64,000 nucleotides of DNA from CAJWKT01 sp964465375 (GTDB lineage Bacteria > Pseudomonadota > Gammaproteobacteria > Steroidobacterales > Rariloculaceae): assembly GCA_964465375.1 (NCBI GenBank), contig CAYXIJ010000011.1, positions 6,782 to 70,781 of the forward strand, written 5' to 3'. Shown piece after piece: positions 1 to 7,686 of this stretch. Under the pieces are notes generated by a model that did no database searches, had not been told where the DNA came from, and worked only from the letters and a program-made list of their open reading frames with translations. Position 1 is the stretch's first letter; every line of letters begins with the position of its first letter. The position numbers and the translations under genes were made by a program.

Positions 1-389
1 ATTCCATATACGGTTGAAGAAGAACTAAATACGAGACGCTTTACTTTAAACTCAGACATCACCCTACAAAGAGTAAAAGATGAATTGAGATTATTCATGT
101 AATATCGAATTGGATTTTCTATTGATTCTGGAACTGATTTAAATCCAGCAAAGTGCAATACTGCATCAATTTTGAACTTCGAGAATATTTTTCTCAAGGC
201 CTCATAATCCTGGAGATCGGCCTGAATAAATTCTAAAGATTTAGAAGTTATTCTTTCTATGCGTCTCACTGACTCTAACTTACTATTGCTAAGATTATCT
301 ACTATTACAACCTCGTATCCCTGCTCTAGTAATTCAACGCAGGCATGACTACCAATATACCCTGCGCCTCCTGTAACCAATATTATCAT
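1..389 (-). CDS. galE: UDP-glucose 4-epimerase, N-terminal part (runs off the left edge)
   Basis: This partial gene reads leftward and starts with ATG at 387-389; its 3' end lies outside the window. About 129 codons are visible. The N-terminus has the Rossmann motif GGAGYIGSH followed by VDNLSNS, then LHFAGFKSVPES and, at the truncation, LVFSSSSTVYG. These are characteristic of extended SDR UDP-glucose 4-epimerases, which interconvert UDP-Glc and UDP-Gal, or the GlcNAc forms. AAGG lies 7 bases before the ATG and fits a ribosome binding site. It follows the initiating sugar-phosphate transferase by 62 bases on the same strand, so it could be the last visible gene of that transcript. The visible half does not decide substrate preference (Glc versus GlcNAc). 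Confidence 0.85.
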   Translation of the reverse strand, partial: MIILVTGGAGYIGSHACVELLEQGYEVVIVDNLSNSKLESVRRIERITSKSLEFIQADLQDYEALRKIFSKFKIDAVLHFAGFKSVPESIENPIRYYMNNLNSSFTLCRVMSEFKVKRLVFSSSSTVYG

Positions 390-451
390 TTAAATACCTT
401 TTTTCTGTGCTTACTAAGTAATCATTAAGTGCCTAAGAAAGCGGAGAATAT

Positions 452-1498
452 TTACGAGGAGATACATTTTAACTTAGTCCGAAAATATATGGACAGTGCA
501 AGCAAAGGAGTATAAGCAATAATAATTCCCTCGATACCTTCTAAGGCTTGGTTACTCACGAGATATGCCAACGGAAACAACCAGAAAATATTTATTATTC
601 CAACTATTTTTGAAATCAACCTCTGAGAGGAAAAATGAATAGATAGTACCTGATAAAGATGATCTCTATGTGCTCTATAGAATTTTTTACCACTTAATAT
701 TCTATAAAGTAACGTTAATGTTGAATCAGTAATGAATACTCCTAACAAAATTATCCAGGCCCAAAAAATATCAGGATTGATCCATGACGACTGAATGGCC
801 ATAACGCCAATGGTGAAGCCCAAAAATCCACTGCCTATGTCTCCTAAAAATATTTTAGATATGGGAAAATTCCAGAACAAAAATCCTAATGCAGAAAATC
901 CTAAAAACAGAGGTATATACCAAGAATAAAACGGAGCGTCAGCTATAAAAAAAAGTAACGATCCACTAAACATGGCTGTGATAGTTTGTATACTAGCAAT
1001 ACCATTGATTCCATCCATGAAGTTATAAAGATTAATCATCCAAACTAAAAAAAAGACAGCGAGAATATTCCTGAATAGCGGCGGCTCTATAACGTAACTA
1101 TACAAACTAACTGAACCCAAGCCATTCAAAATAAATAAGCTGAAAATAGATGCAGAAAAATGGACTAACAAGCGTAACCAGGGAGAAAGTTTCAACGAAT
1201 CGTCAAAAAAACCAATACAGCCAACCAGAAATCCGCCGGCAAGCAAAGCAAAAAAATAACTAGAATCAATATGCCTTAAATAAAACAAGAAAATAAGACC
1301 AGAAGTGAAAAGAAAATAAACTGGAATTCCCCCACCTATTGGAGTGGGTACGCTATGAGAACTCCTCGCATTAGGGATATCTAGAAAATTATTCTTGTTA
1401 GCAAATCTAATCCACAAACCGACCAAGAAATAACTTATCAACGAAAGTATAGGAAGAAAAATTAAAGATCCTAATAAGAAATTATCGGTTACAACCAT
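452..1498 (-). CDS. WecA/WbpL-family undecaprenyl-phosphate sugar-1-phosphate transferase
   Basis: This is a 348-residue polytopic inner-membrane protein of the MraY/WecA (GT4-type polyprenyl phosphate transferase) family. It should move a HexNAc-1-phosphate, or 6-deoxy-HexNAc-1-phosphate, from a UDP-sugar to undecaprenyl phosphate and so begin the lipid-linked repeat unit. Visible family motifs are DIPNARSSH near residues 40-48 and PIGGG at 53-57. The acidic pair D99-D100 and NLYNFMDGINGIA near 156-168 follow. Further on come FLGDIGSG and a cytoplasmic HRDHLYQ loop, typical of the WbpL/WecA branch rather than MraY. About ten hydrophobic segments are apparent. It is the only obvious initiating transferase in the window. 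It lies between carbamoyltransferase and galE genes on the same strand. The exact donor sugar cannot be read from sequence. Confidence 0.85.
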   Translation of the reverse strand: MVVTDNFLLGSLIFLPILSLISYFLVGLWIRFANKNNFLDIPNARSSHSVPTPIGGGIPVYFLFTSGLIFLFYLRHIDSSYFFALLAGGFLVGCIGFFDDSLKLSPWLRLLVHFSASIFSLFILNGLGSVSLYSYVIEPPLFRNILAVFFLVWMINLYNFMDGINGIASIQTITAMFSGSLLFFIADAPFYSWYIPLFLGFSALGFLFWNFPISKIFLGDIGSGFLGFTIGVMAIQSSWINPDIFWAWIILLGVFITDSTLTLLYRILSGKKFYRAHRDHLYQVLSIHFSSQRLISKIVGIINIFWLFPLAYLVSNQALEGIEGIIIAYTPLLALSIYFRTKLKCISS

Positions 1499-1532
1499 TG
1501 GTTCATATTTTCTTCAAGCTTTTTTAACATAA

Positions 1533-3293
1533 TCAATTTACATGCCTAGATATTGTCCAATTACCAAGTACTAGTAAATCCATGTTAGTCCTGAGAAATG
1601 TATCAAGTGCCTCCTCAGGCATACATACCACGGGTTCGTTTTCATTAAAGGATGTATTTAAAATAATCGGAACACCGGTAATTTTTCCAAATTCAGAAAT
1701 CAACTTGTAGTACATAGGATTACTAGACTTATCTACGGTTTGAAGCCTTCCGGTACCATCCACATGCGTTACAGCCGGTATAGTTTTCTGTTTATCTTCC
1801 TTTATTTCAAATACTTGCATCATGAACGGAACTTCGTGATCTTCTTTAAACCAATCTGAGACATTTTCTACCAGAATTGCAGGTGCAAATGGCCTGAAAG
1901 ACTCTCTTCTTTTTATTTTAAGATTCAATATTTCCCTTATATCCGCTCTTCTCGGGTCACACAATATTGATCTATTGCCTAGTGCGCGTGGTCCCCATTC
2001 CATTCTTCCTTGAAACCATCCAATAACCAGGCCATTTGATATTGCTTTTGCAACAATCCGACATAGATCCCCCTCATCATCTATCTTTCTTAGGTCAAAG
2101 ATATGATCGTCGAGCTCATTAGATCTTTTTTTCAACAAATTTTCATGATAATTGTTATCAAAAGATGGTCCAAAAAATGCATGGTTCATATGAAATCTTT
2201 TTTTGATTTCGTTATTTCTTGAAGCAACTATGTAAGCAGCTCCTATAGCGCCACCCGCATCTCCAGCAGCAGATTGAATATACACTTTTTTATAAGAGCT
2301 TCTTCTAAAGATTTTCCCATTTGCAAGAGAATTCATTGCACATCCACCCGCCAATGATAGGTTGAAACTTTTATAATCAGAATGAGAAGCTCTCAATAAG
2401 TTAAAAAACACTTCCTCATACATAGCCTGAGTAGACTGAGCTAAATCAAAATGATGCTGTTGCAATTTTTCATCTTTTTTTCGTACTTTGATGCCAAATA
2501 ACTCTTCTAACCTACTCTCATTGAATAATTTCCCTACAACTGGAGAACCTCCTGACCACTGATAATCAACCTTGGTATTATGATGAACAAAATAATCTAA
2601 ATTTAATTTAAATATTCCGCTCTTTTCGTAGAACACAACCTGCCTCATCTGATCTAGAAACACTGATTTCCCATAGGCTGCCATTCCCATTACTTTATAT
2701 TCATCACCATAATGGGGGAAACCGAGAAATTGGGTCATCGCCTGATAAAATATACCCAGAGAATTTGGGAAGAAGACTCTTTGGTCTAATCTAATTTTAT
2801 TATCTTCGCAAATTCCCCATGCCGCACTAGTAAAGTCCCCAAAACCATCGACTGAAATGGCTACCGCATCATTAAAAGGAGAAACCAAATAAGAGGACGC
2901 CAAATGAGATAAATGATGCTCAATGTGGTGCACTTTCCCATTAAAATTTTCTTTTGGAAAGATCTTATTTAAATCTTTTTCTAGGGTTGTACGATTTTTT
3001 TTATTCCTATACCGCTCTAAGATAAACCTTGGTTGGGGCCTATTGGCGAGAATGTAGAGTACTTTTTTAAGAAAATGAGCCTTTGGATCAGAATTAATAG
3101 CGATATGATTCAAATCTTTAAGATTAAGATTACCTTCTTTTATGCAGTATTTTATTGCATTTTTTGGAAAACCAGCCCAATGCTTTATCCTCTTAAACCT
3201 CTCTTCCTCAGCTGCAGCAATGAGCTTCCCATCTACCAAAAGACACGCAGAGGAATCTCCGTGGAATGCATTAATCCCTAAAATTGTAGACAT
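1533..3293 (-). CDS. Carbamoyltransferase of the NodU/CmcH family
   Basis: This 586-residue cytoplasmic enzyme belongs to the NodU/CmcH/TobZ family, which uses carbamoyl phosphate and ATP to carbamoylate a hydroxyl on a sugar or natural product. The N-terminal Kae1-like domain starts with ILGINAFHGDSSACL. It has EEERF at residues 29-33, HHLSHLASSYL at 126-136 and SVDGFGDF near 147-154. The C-terminal YrdC-like carbamoyltransferase part carries MEWGPRALGNRSILCDPR. Length matches the family (about 560-600). In this locus it probably adds an O-carbamoyl group to a nucleotide sugar or lipid-linked sugar, as NodU does to Nod factors. It sits 34 bases upstream of the initiating transferase on the same strand, so the two are probably co-transcribed. 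The acceptor is unknown. Confidence 0.88.
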   Translation of the reverse strand: MSTILGINAFHGDSSACLLVDGKLIAAAEEERFKRIKHWAGFPKNAIKYCIKEGNLNLKDLNHIAINSDPKAHFLKKVLYILANRPQPRFILERYRNKKNRTTLEKDLNKIFPKENFNGKVHHIEHHLSHLASSYLVSPFNDAVAISVDGFGDFTSAAWGICEDNKIRLDQRVFFPNSLGIFYQAMTQFLGFPHYGDEYKVMGMAAYGKSVFLDQMRQVVFYEKSGIFKLNLDYFVHHNTKVDYQWSGGSPVVGKLFNESRLEELFGIKVRKKDEKLQQHHFDLAQSTQAMYEEVFFNLLRASHSDYKSFNLSLAGGCAMNSLANGKIFRRSSYKKVYIQSAAGDAGGAIGAAYIVASRNNEIKKRFHMNHAFFGPSFDNNYHENLLKKRSNELDDHIFDLRKIDDEGDLCRIVAKAISNGLVIGWFQGRMEWGPRALGNRSILCDPRRADIREILNLKIKRRESFRPFAPAILVENVSDWFKEDHEVPFMMQVFEIKEDKQKTIPAVTHVDGTGRLQTVDKSSNPMYYKLISEFGKITGVPIILNTSFNENEPVVCMPEEALDTFLRTNMDLLVLGNWTISRHVN

Positions 3294-3394
3294 ATATAAT
3301 CTTTTAATAAGTTTCTAAAAATTTTAACTAAAGAATGATTTCTAGACAGATGATCAATACCAAATTTTATTAAAACTAAAATAAAAATAAATAT

Positions 3395-3925
3395 TTAGTG
3401 GCCCCCAAACTCCGTGAGACAAAATATTTCATAACCATCATTCTTAAGTTTGCTACTTCCACCAATATCAGGCAGATCCACAATGAATGCCGTTGAGCTA
3501 ACTATACCACCTAGCTTTTCTATTAATTTTATCGCGGCTACAACGGTGCCTCCAGTAGCTATTAAGTCATCCGCTAATAAAATCCTAGTTCCGGATTTGA
3601 ATGCATCAGAATGAATCTCTAAGGTATCTACTCCATACTCCAATTGGTATTCCTCTGCAATTATTTCACCCGGTAATTTTCCGGGCTTTCTGATCATAAC
3701 AAAGCCTTTTTTCAAGGCATATGCTAATGCTGATCCTAAAATAAAACCCCGGGACTCTATCCCCACTACAAGATCAATATCCTGTCTATGCTGATATTTT
3801 TCTATAAGACCGCGAACAACTAATTGCAATCCCTCGGAATCTCCCAATAAAGTCGATACATCCCTGAACATTATTCCTTCTTTAGGAAAATTAGGTACTG
3901 TTCTGATTCTAGATTTTATGCTCAT
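3395..3925 (-). CDS. apt: Adenine phosphoribosyltransferase
   Basis: This 176-residue enzyme salvages adenine with PRPP to make AMP. It opens with RTVPNFPKEGIMFRD, which is typical of Apt. It carries GIESRGFILG in the hood region and the PRPP-binding signature ILLADDLIATGGT. Length is normal for the family (170-185). GAGAGG precedes the ATG by 8 bases. This is a housekeeping gene with no evident glycan role. It is divergent from the gmhB-kinase fusion across about 70 bases that must hold promoters for both directions. Its presence may mark an older chromosomal segment caught inside or beside the polysaccharide locus. Confidence 0.93.
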   Translation of the reverse strand: MSIKSRIRTVPNFPKEGIMFRDVSTLLGDSEGLQLVVRGLIEKYQHRQDIDLVVGIESRGFILGSALAYALKKGFVMIRKPGKLPGEIIAEEYQLEYGVDTLEIHSDAFKSGTRILLADDLIATGGTVVAAIKLIEKLGGIVSSTAFIVDLPDIGGSSKLKNDGYEIFCLTEFGGH

Positions 3926-3995
3926 TTTGGAAGCCTCTCGCTATGTTAAAATGGTAGCTGTGGGCTGATTATCCTCCAAATAGATTGAATGGCTT

Positions 3996-5204
3996 ATGCT
4001 TAATGCTCAAAACAACAGAACTGAAAGACTATCATCTTTCAATGAAAAGCAGGCAATTTTTCTTGACAGGGATGGCGTGATTAATCAGGAAGCTGGCTAC
4101 ATCACAAAACCAAGTGAATTAAAAATAATCGAGGGGGCTCCTGAAGGTATAAAAAAAATAAATGATGTTGGCTCTTTGGCCATTGTTATCACCAATCAAT
4201 CAGTCGTTGCCCGCGGGAATTGCACTGAAAAAGAGTTAAAAAATATTCATGATAGACTTGAAACATTACTAGGCAAAGAATCGGCATATGTGGATGCTAT
4301 TTACTACTGCCCCCATCATCCAAAATTTGGACAAAAAAGAAAAACCAAAGAATTAAAACCCAAGTGCAGCTGCAGAAAACCAGAGCCAGGTTTGCTGAAA
4401 AAAGCAGCTAAAGACATGAATATATCCTTGGGGAACTCGTGGTTAATTGGAGACACGACAACAGATATATTAACTGCGGAACGAATGGGAATTAAAAATA
4501 TACTTCTGCGCACAGGGCACGCCGGCCAGGACCATAAATACAATGTCGAACCAGATTATATTTTTTTAAACTTGAATGAAGCAGTTGATTGGATTCTAGA
4601 AGAACATCAACAAGCTAAAAATCACGCAAAAAAATACATCAACAAGGTAGCTGGAAAAAAAATTATATTTATTGGCGGGCTAGCTAGAGCCGGAAAATCA
4701 ATCTGGGGGCAATTAATTAAAGAATTATTAGCAGAAAATAATATATCTTCCAGCTTAATAAGCCTAGATAGCTGGTTACTAGATGAAAATAAAAGCAAAA
4801 AAACAGGGGGTATTTTGCAACGATTCGATATGGATGCCATCGGAAGCTTACTAAGAAAGCTTGATAATCAGAAAAAAAACTTAGTACTAGATATCCCTAT
4901 ATTTAAACGCAATGGTGGCAATCAAATGGAAAAATCTATTAGGTACAATATCGAACCAACAACTACCGTTATAATTGAAGGGGTACCTGCGCTATGCTGT
5001 AAAAATAAACAGATAAAAGGATGTTTCAATTTTTATATGGAATGCGAGGAGAAAACCAGAAAAGACAGATTAAGGCAGGATTACGGCTGGAGAAACGTTA
5101 GAGACAGTGAGTTTGATTCACTATATAATTCTCGTAAATTAGGCGAAAAACCAATCATCGAGGCATCAATAAAAAACGCAGATGCTATAATTAGCACTTC
5201 TTAG
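3996..5204 (+). CDS. GmhB-like heptose-bisphosphate phosphatase fused to a P-loop (uridine-kinase-like) domain
   Basis: This is a 402-residue two-domain protein. Residues about 18-205 are a HAD-IIIA phosphatase of the GmhB/HisB-N type: IFLDRDGVINQEAGYI holds the DxD nucleophile pair (D24, D26), then VITNQS. The zinc loop is C105-P-H107 with C124-S-C126, followed by RKPEPGLL and IGDTTTD. GmhB removes the 7-phosphate from (D-glycero-)manno-heptose 1,7-bisphosphate. Residues about 220-402 form a second domain with Walker A GGLARAGKS (K234, S235). It has a Walker-B-like VIIEGVPAL near 325-333 and a basic RKDRLRQDYGWR segment, as in uridine kinase/phosphoribulokinase-type enzymes. A stand-alone GmhB is normally about 180-190 residues, so the second half is additional. 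A sugar or nucleoside kinase role is inference. It leads a short plus-strand group with DoxX and gmhA genes. Confidence 0.85.
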   Translation: MLNAQNNRTERLSSFNEKQAIFLDRDGVINQEAGYITKPSELKIIEGAPEGIKKINDVGSLAIVITNQSVVARGNCTEKELKNIHDRLETLLGKESAYVDAIYYCPHHPKFGQKRKTKELKPKCSCRKPEPGLLKKAAKDMNISLGNSWLIGDTTTDILTAERMGIKNILLRTGHAGQDHKYNVEPDYIFLNLNEAVDWILEEHQQAKNHAKKYINKVAGKKIIFIGGLARAGKSIWGQLIKELLAENNISSSLISLDSWLLDENKSKKTGGILQRFDMDAIGSLLRKLDNQKKNLVLDIPIFKRNGGNQMEKSIRYNIEPTTTVIIEGVPALCCKNKQIKGCFNFYMECEEKTRKDRLRQDYGWRNVRDSEFDSLYNSRKLGEKPIIEASIKNADAIISTS

Positions 5205-5261
5205 AAACAGATACTCATAGTGTAAGTACGATTAGCCTCACCCACCAAAAGGAGCAATACA

Positions 5262-5672
5262 ATGAGTGGAATTATTAGCACCCTGGAAGATACCCTGTCG
5301 AAATGGCAGGCAGAGATTCACGGCATACTCCGAATAACCAGTGCTTATATGTTCATGTTGCACGGCACACAGAAAATGTTCAGCTTTCCGGTTGAAGCAA
5401 ACCGTGAGTTTGTACTCGCAACCTTAAGTCCTGGTCTCATCGGTGTCTTGGAGGTGTTCGGTGGTGCTCTGCTGCTTGTTGGACTGTTCACGCGGCCGGT
5501 GGCATTCGTCTTGTCCGGATCCATGGCATTCGCCTACTGGATGGTACACGCAGAGCCGCTATTTAATACACGCGCGAACGGTGGTGAAGCTGCTGCATTG
5601 TATTGCTTCTTATTCCTATTCTTTGCCGCAGCAGGTGGTGGTGGTTGGAGCTTGGATAGCCGGAAGAAATAG
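5262..5672 (+). CDS. DoxX family membrane protein
   Basis: This is a 136-residue integral membrane protein of the DoxX superfamily with four predicted hydrophobic segments. Diagnostic stretches are RITSAYMFMLHGTQKMF in the first helix region, LEVFGGALLLVGLFTRP in the second and a final GGWSLD. DoxX-family proteins are linked to respiratory or redox functions, but their reaction is often unknown. AAGGAGC precedes the ATG by 8 bases. By eye its coding sequence is clearly GC-richer, with codons such as CTG, GCC and CGC, than the AT-rich genes on both sides. It looks like a chromosomal gene, or one with a different history, inside the island. No glycan role is implied by its family. Confidence 0.9.
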   Translation: MSGIISTLEDTLSKWQAEIHGILRITSAYMFMLHGTQKMFSFPVEANREFVLATLSPGLIGVLEVFGGALLLVGLFTRPVAFVLSGSMAFAYWMVHAEPLFNTRANGGEAAALYCFLFLFFAAAGGGGWSLDSRKK

Positions 5673-5855
5673 TAGCTAGCCTATACTATACTTCTCTCCG
5701 AGATGAAACCTCGACATTGAGTCTTGGTCAGTTCGCTGCCCCGACGGGGGACATCATCCCTGAAAATGAGTTTTCGGAGTGATGGGTTAACATGCTTCAT
5801 GTTTCAAAGAAGAATAAATAGTCTGCAATAACCAAAAAATAAATTAGTTATTTTC
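5673..5855. other. Intergenic region between DoxX and gmhA genes
   Basis: These 183 bases carry no convincing gene. The first half keeps the higher GC of the DoxX gene. It includes a short CCCCGACGGGG inverted repeat whose loop would be only one base, so it is not a believable hairpin. The composition turns AT-rich near 5800, shortly before the gmhA start. AATAAC at about 5826 and GTTATT at about 5846 form a weak inverted repeat just upstream of the ATG. No clear promoter hexamers were found. Confidence 0.4.
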
Positions 5856-6431
5856 ATGAGCTTAGATTTTACGGTAGCTAACTATATCCAGCAGCATAAC
5901 TCTGTTATGAGCTCCCTAGATCAGGAGGAAGTAGATTTTGCGATCAACCTAATTGTAAAAACGTGGAAATCAAATCATCAAATTGTAACCTGCGGCAATG
6001 GAGGTAGCGCGAACACAACATCCCACTACATTACAGACTGGAATAAAATGAGTAATTTAGCTACTGGCAAACAGTTCAAAGGAATGTGTTTGTCAGACAA
6101 TATAGGAATGCTGACTGCTTACGCTAATGATCTTAGCTATGAAGATATATATGCCGAACAAGTAAAAAATATAATGAACCCAGGAGATCTACTTATAGCA
6201 GTTAGTGGAAGTGGTAATTCAGAAAATATTGTGAGGGCAATAAATACCGCCAACAAAAATAGCATTGCGACCCTAGCTATATGTGGGTATGACGGTGGAA
6301 AAATAAAAAAAATAGCTCATCATTCTCTGCACATTAAATCCTTTGACATGCAATTGTGTGAAGACGCCCATTTTGTCTTTGGCCATATGGTTATGAAAAA
6401 GCTATGTGGTAATAAAATTCAAGACAAGTAA
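5856..6431 (+). CDS. gmhA: Sedoheptulose-7-phosphate isomerase (GmhA, SIS domain)
   Basis: This 191-residue SIS-domain isomerase converts sedoheptulose 7-phosphate to D-glycero-D-manno-heptose 7-phosphate, the first step to ADP- or GDP-heptose. Visible motifs are CGNGGSANTTSHYITDW near residues 47-63 and the phosphate-binding VSGSGNSENI. GYDGGK follows, and the C-terminal CEDAHFVFGH carries the conserved His region. In E. coli GmhA the metal ligands include His61 and Glu65; the equivalent pair here reads H-x3-D, a conservative change. It closes the plus-strand group behind the GmhB-kinase fusion, so two successive steps of one pathway are close together. A second GmhA-like gene lies in the GDP-heptose operon at 9.4-10.0 kb, so the paralogues may serve different heptose pools. 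Confidence 0.87.
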   Translation: MSLDFTVANYIQQHNSVMSSLDQEEVDFAINLIVKTWKSNHQIVTCGNGGSANTTSHYITDWNKMSNLATGKQFKGMCLSDNIGMLTAYANDLSYEDIYAEQVKNIMNPGDLLIAVSGSGNSENIVRAINTANKNSIATLAICGYDGGKIKKIAHHSLHIKSFDMQLCEDAHFVFGHMVMKKLCGNKIQDK

Positions 6432-6432
6432 T

Positions 6433-6451
6433 TATTCTATACAGGAGAATA
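6433..6451. terminator. Weak hairpin between convergent genes
   Basis: A six-base inverted repeat, TATTCT then AGAATA with a 7-base loop, lies in the 36-base gap between the convergent gmhA (plus) and GT4 (minus) genes. It is AT-only apart from one C-G pair, and the T-tract on either side is poor. It is therefore at best a weak bidirectional terminator. The position is suggestive; the structure is not strong. Confidence 0.25.
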
Positions 6452-6467
6452 TTAATTATTTATAAAT

Positions 6468-7682
6468 TTATATTTTCTCAATATAATCACAGAACTTACT
6501 CAACAGAACTTTCTGTGAAAATTTTCTCTCAATGATTTTTTTTGCATTTTTTCCTTTATCTAACAATAAATCTCTATCTACGTCTCGTAAGTAGGCTAAC
6601 ACTTTCGTCATCGATTCAATATCTCCGTGCTTAATAGACCAACCGACATCATAATTATCCAATATTTCGGTAATATGATTGGGTGTGTTACCTAATAGCA
6701 AAATTGGTTTACCTATCGCCATTGCGCCATAGATTTTACAGGGGTGAATGCACCCAATCATGTCGTCTCCCATTGACACCAGATGAACATCAGCTGCCGA
6801 TAAAGATCTATGCAAATTATTCATGGGCTGATAAGGCAAGGATGTCACTGGTGTATCTGGATTATTTACAATCCACCTTTCAATTAAATCTTTTCCCAAT
6901 CCTCCGCCTATAAATGCCATCAAGAACTTATCTTCTCCCCTAAATTCCTTTGTAGCATGCAAAAATGTATCAAGTGGATGGACCAAACTATGATTTCCGC
7001 TATACATAAAAATGCGCTTATCTCCCCAGTTGTTTTCTTCTTTGAAGCTATTTTTTGTACCAGGCGTAAAATTTAAATGCTCCTCATGGGGCCAAGGTGG
7101 AAGTATGAAGTGATTAGAAATTTTGTCAGCTTTCTCGCTCACCCTCTTATACATAAACCTATCTAGAGAAACTACTGTATCTGCATCCCTCAGAACTAAA
7201 TTCTGCAAGGCGTTATAAAATTTTGCACTCAGAGAATTCTTTCTGAGAGCTCCGGCAGCTATCGCCTGATCAGGATTCAAATCCATAATCCAGTATATAT
7301 ATGGAATTTTTCGTAGGAACTTCAAAAAAGGTGCAACAATACAAACTAGTTGCGTTGAGACTAAAATTGCATCGGGACGCCTAACAAACAAACATTTGAA
7401 TAGGGTCTGTATTAATAATGAAAGCTGTCCAGCTACTCTGGTAAAAATACTACTTTTTCCAAATGAAGTAAAAAATAGTCTTAATATATGCACCCCTTTT
7501 AAAATTTCAGAGCGTTCATACAATTCTCTATAATTGTCATATCCCCTGTTCGAGGTAAAAACAGTAACCTCCCAATCCCTATGGATCATTTCTTCGGCTA
7601 CATCTGCTATATGTTGACCCACTGAAGCTGGATCTGGGGGATAGACTTGAGAGATGACTAATAGTCTTTTGCGTCTCATCAA
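6468..7682 (-). CDS. Glycosyltransferase family 4 (WbuB-like)
   Basis: This 404-residue GT-B fold transferase has the N-terminal acceptor domain start KRLLVISQVYPPDPASVGQH, common to WbuB-type GT4 enzymes. A C-terminal donor domain follows. MYSGNHSLVHPLDTFL marks the start of the nucleotide-sugar domain. CIHPCKIYGAMAIGKPILLLG takes the place of the usual E-x7-E segment. The protein has one hydrophobic stretch near residues 90-115 that could associate with the membrane. It is the last gene of the long minus-strand heptose operon, 4 bases after the GDP-mannose epimerase-like gene, and may transfer the modified heptose made by that operon. Donor and linkage are inference. Confidence 0.8.
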   Translation of the reverse strand: MMRRKRLLVISQVYPPDPASVGQHIADVAEEMIHRDWEVTVFTSNRGYDNYRELYERSEILKGVHILRLFFTSFGKSSIFTRVAGQLSLLIQTLFKCLFVRRPDAILVSTQLVCIVAPFLKFLRKIPYIYWIMDLNPDQAIAAGALRKNSLSAKFYNALQNLVLRDADTVVSLDRFMYKRVSEKADKISNHFILPPWPHEEHLNFTPGTKNSFKEENNWGDKRIFMYSGNHSLVHPLDTFLHATKEFRGEDKFLMAFIGGGLGKDLIERWIVNNPDTPVTSLPYQPMNNLHRSLSAADVHLVSMGDDMIGCIHPCKIYGAMAIGKPILLLGNTPNHITEILDNYDVGWSIKHGDIESMTKVLAYLRDVDRDLLLDKGKNAKKIIERKFSQKVLLSKFCDYIEKI

Positions 7683-7686
7683 AAAA

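Noticed and set aside
3033..3281. Open frame on the plus strand inside the carbamoyltransferase gene
   Set aside because: It lies antisense to a gene with clear family motifs, has no recognisable sequence and is explained by low stop-codon density in AT-rich DNA.
5443..5679. Second open frame on the plus strand within the DoxX gene
   Set aside because: It is a +1 shadow frame of the DoxX gene, caused by its higher GC; the DoxX frame carries all family motifs.
5735..5750. CCCCGACGGGG inverted repeat after the DoxX gene as a terminator
   Set aside because: The loop would be a single base and no T-run follows, so it cannot form a normal intrinsic terminator.
5826..5851. AATAAC/GTTATT inverted repeat before gmhA as an operator
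   Set aside because: Six AT-rich base pairs with a 14-base loop are expected by chance in this composition.
5860..5880. Possible ops/JUMPstart element (ACGGTAGCTA) near gmhA
   Set aside because: It differs from the GGCGGTAG core and lies inside the gmhA reading frame; no JUMPstart-like region was found elsewhere.
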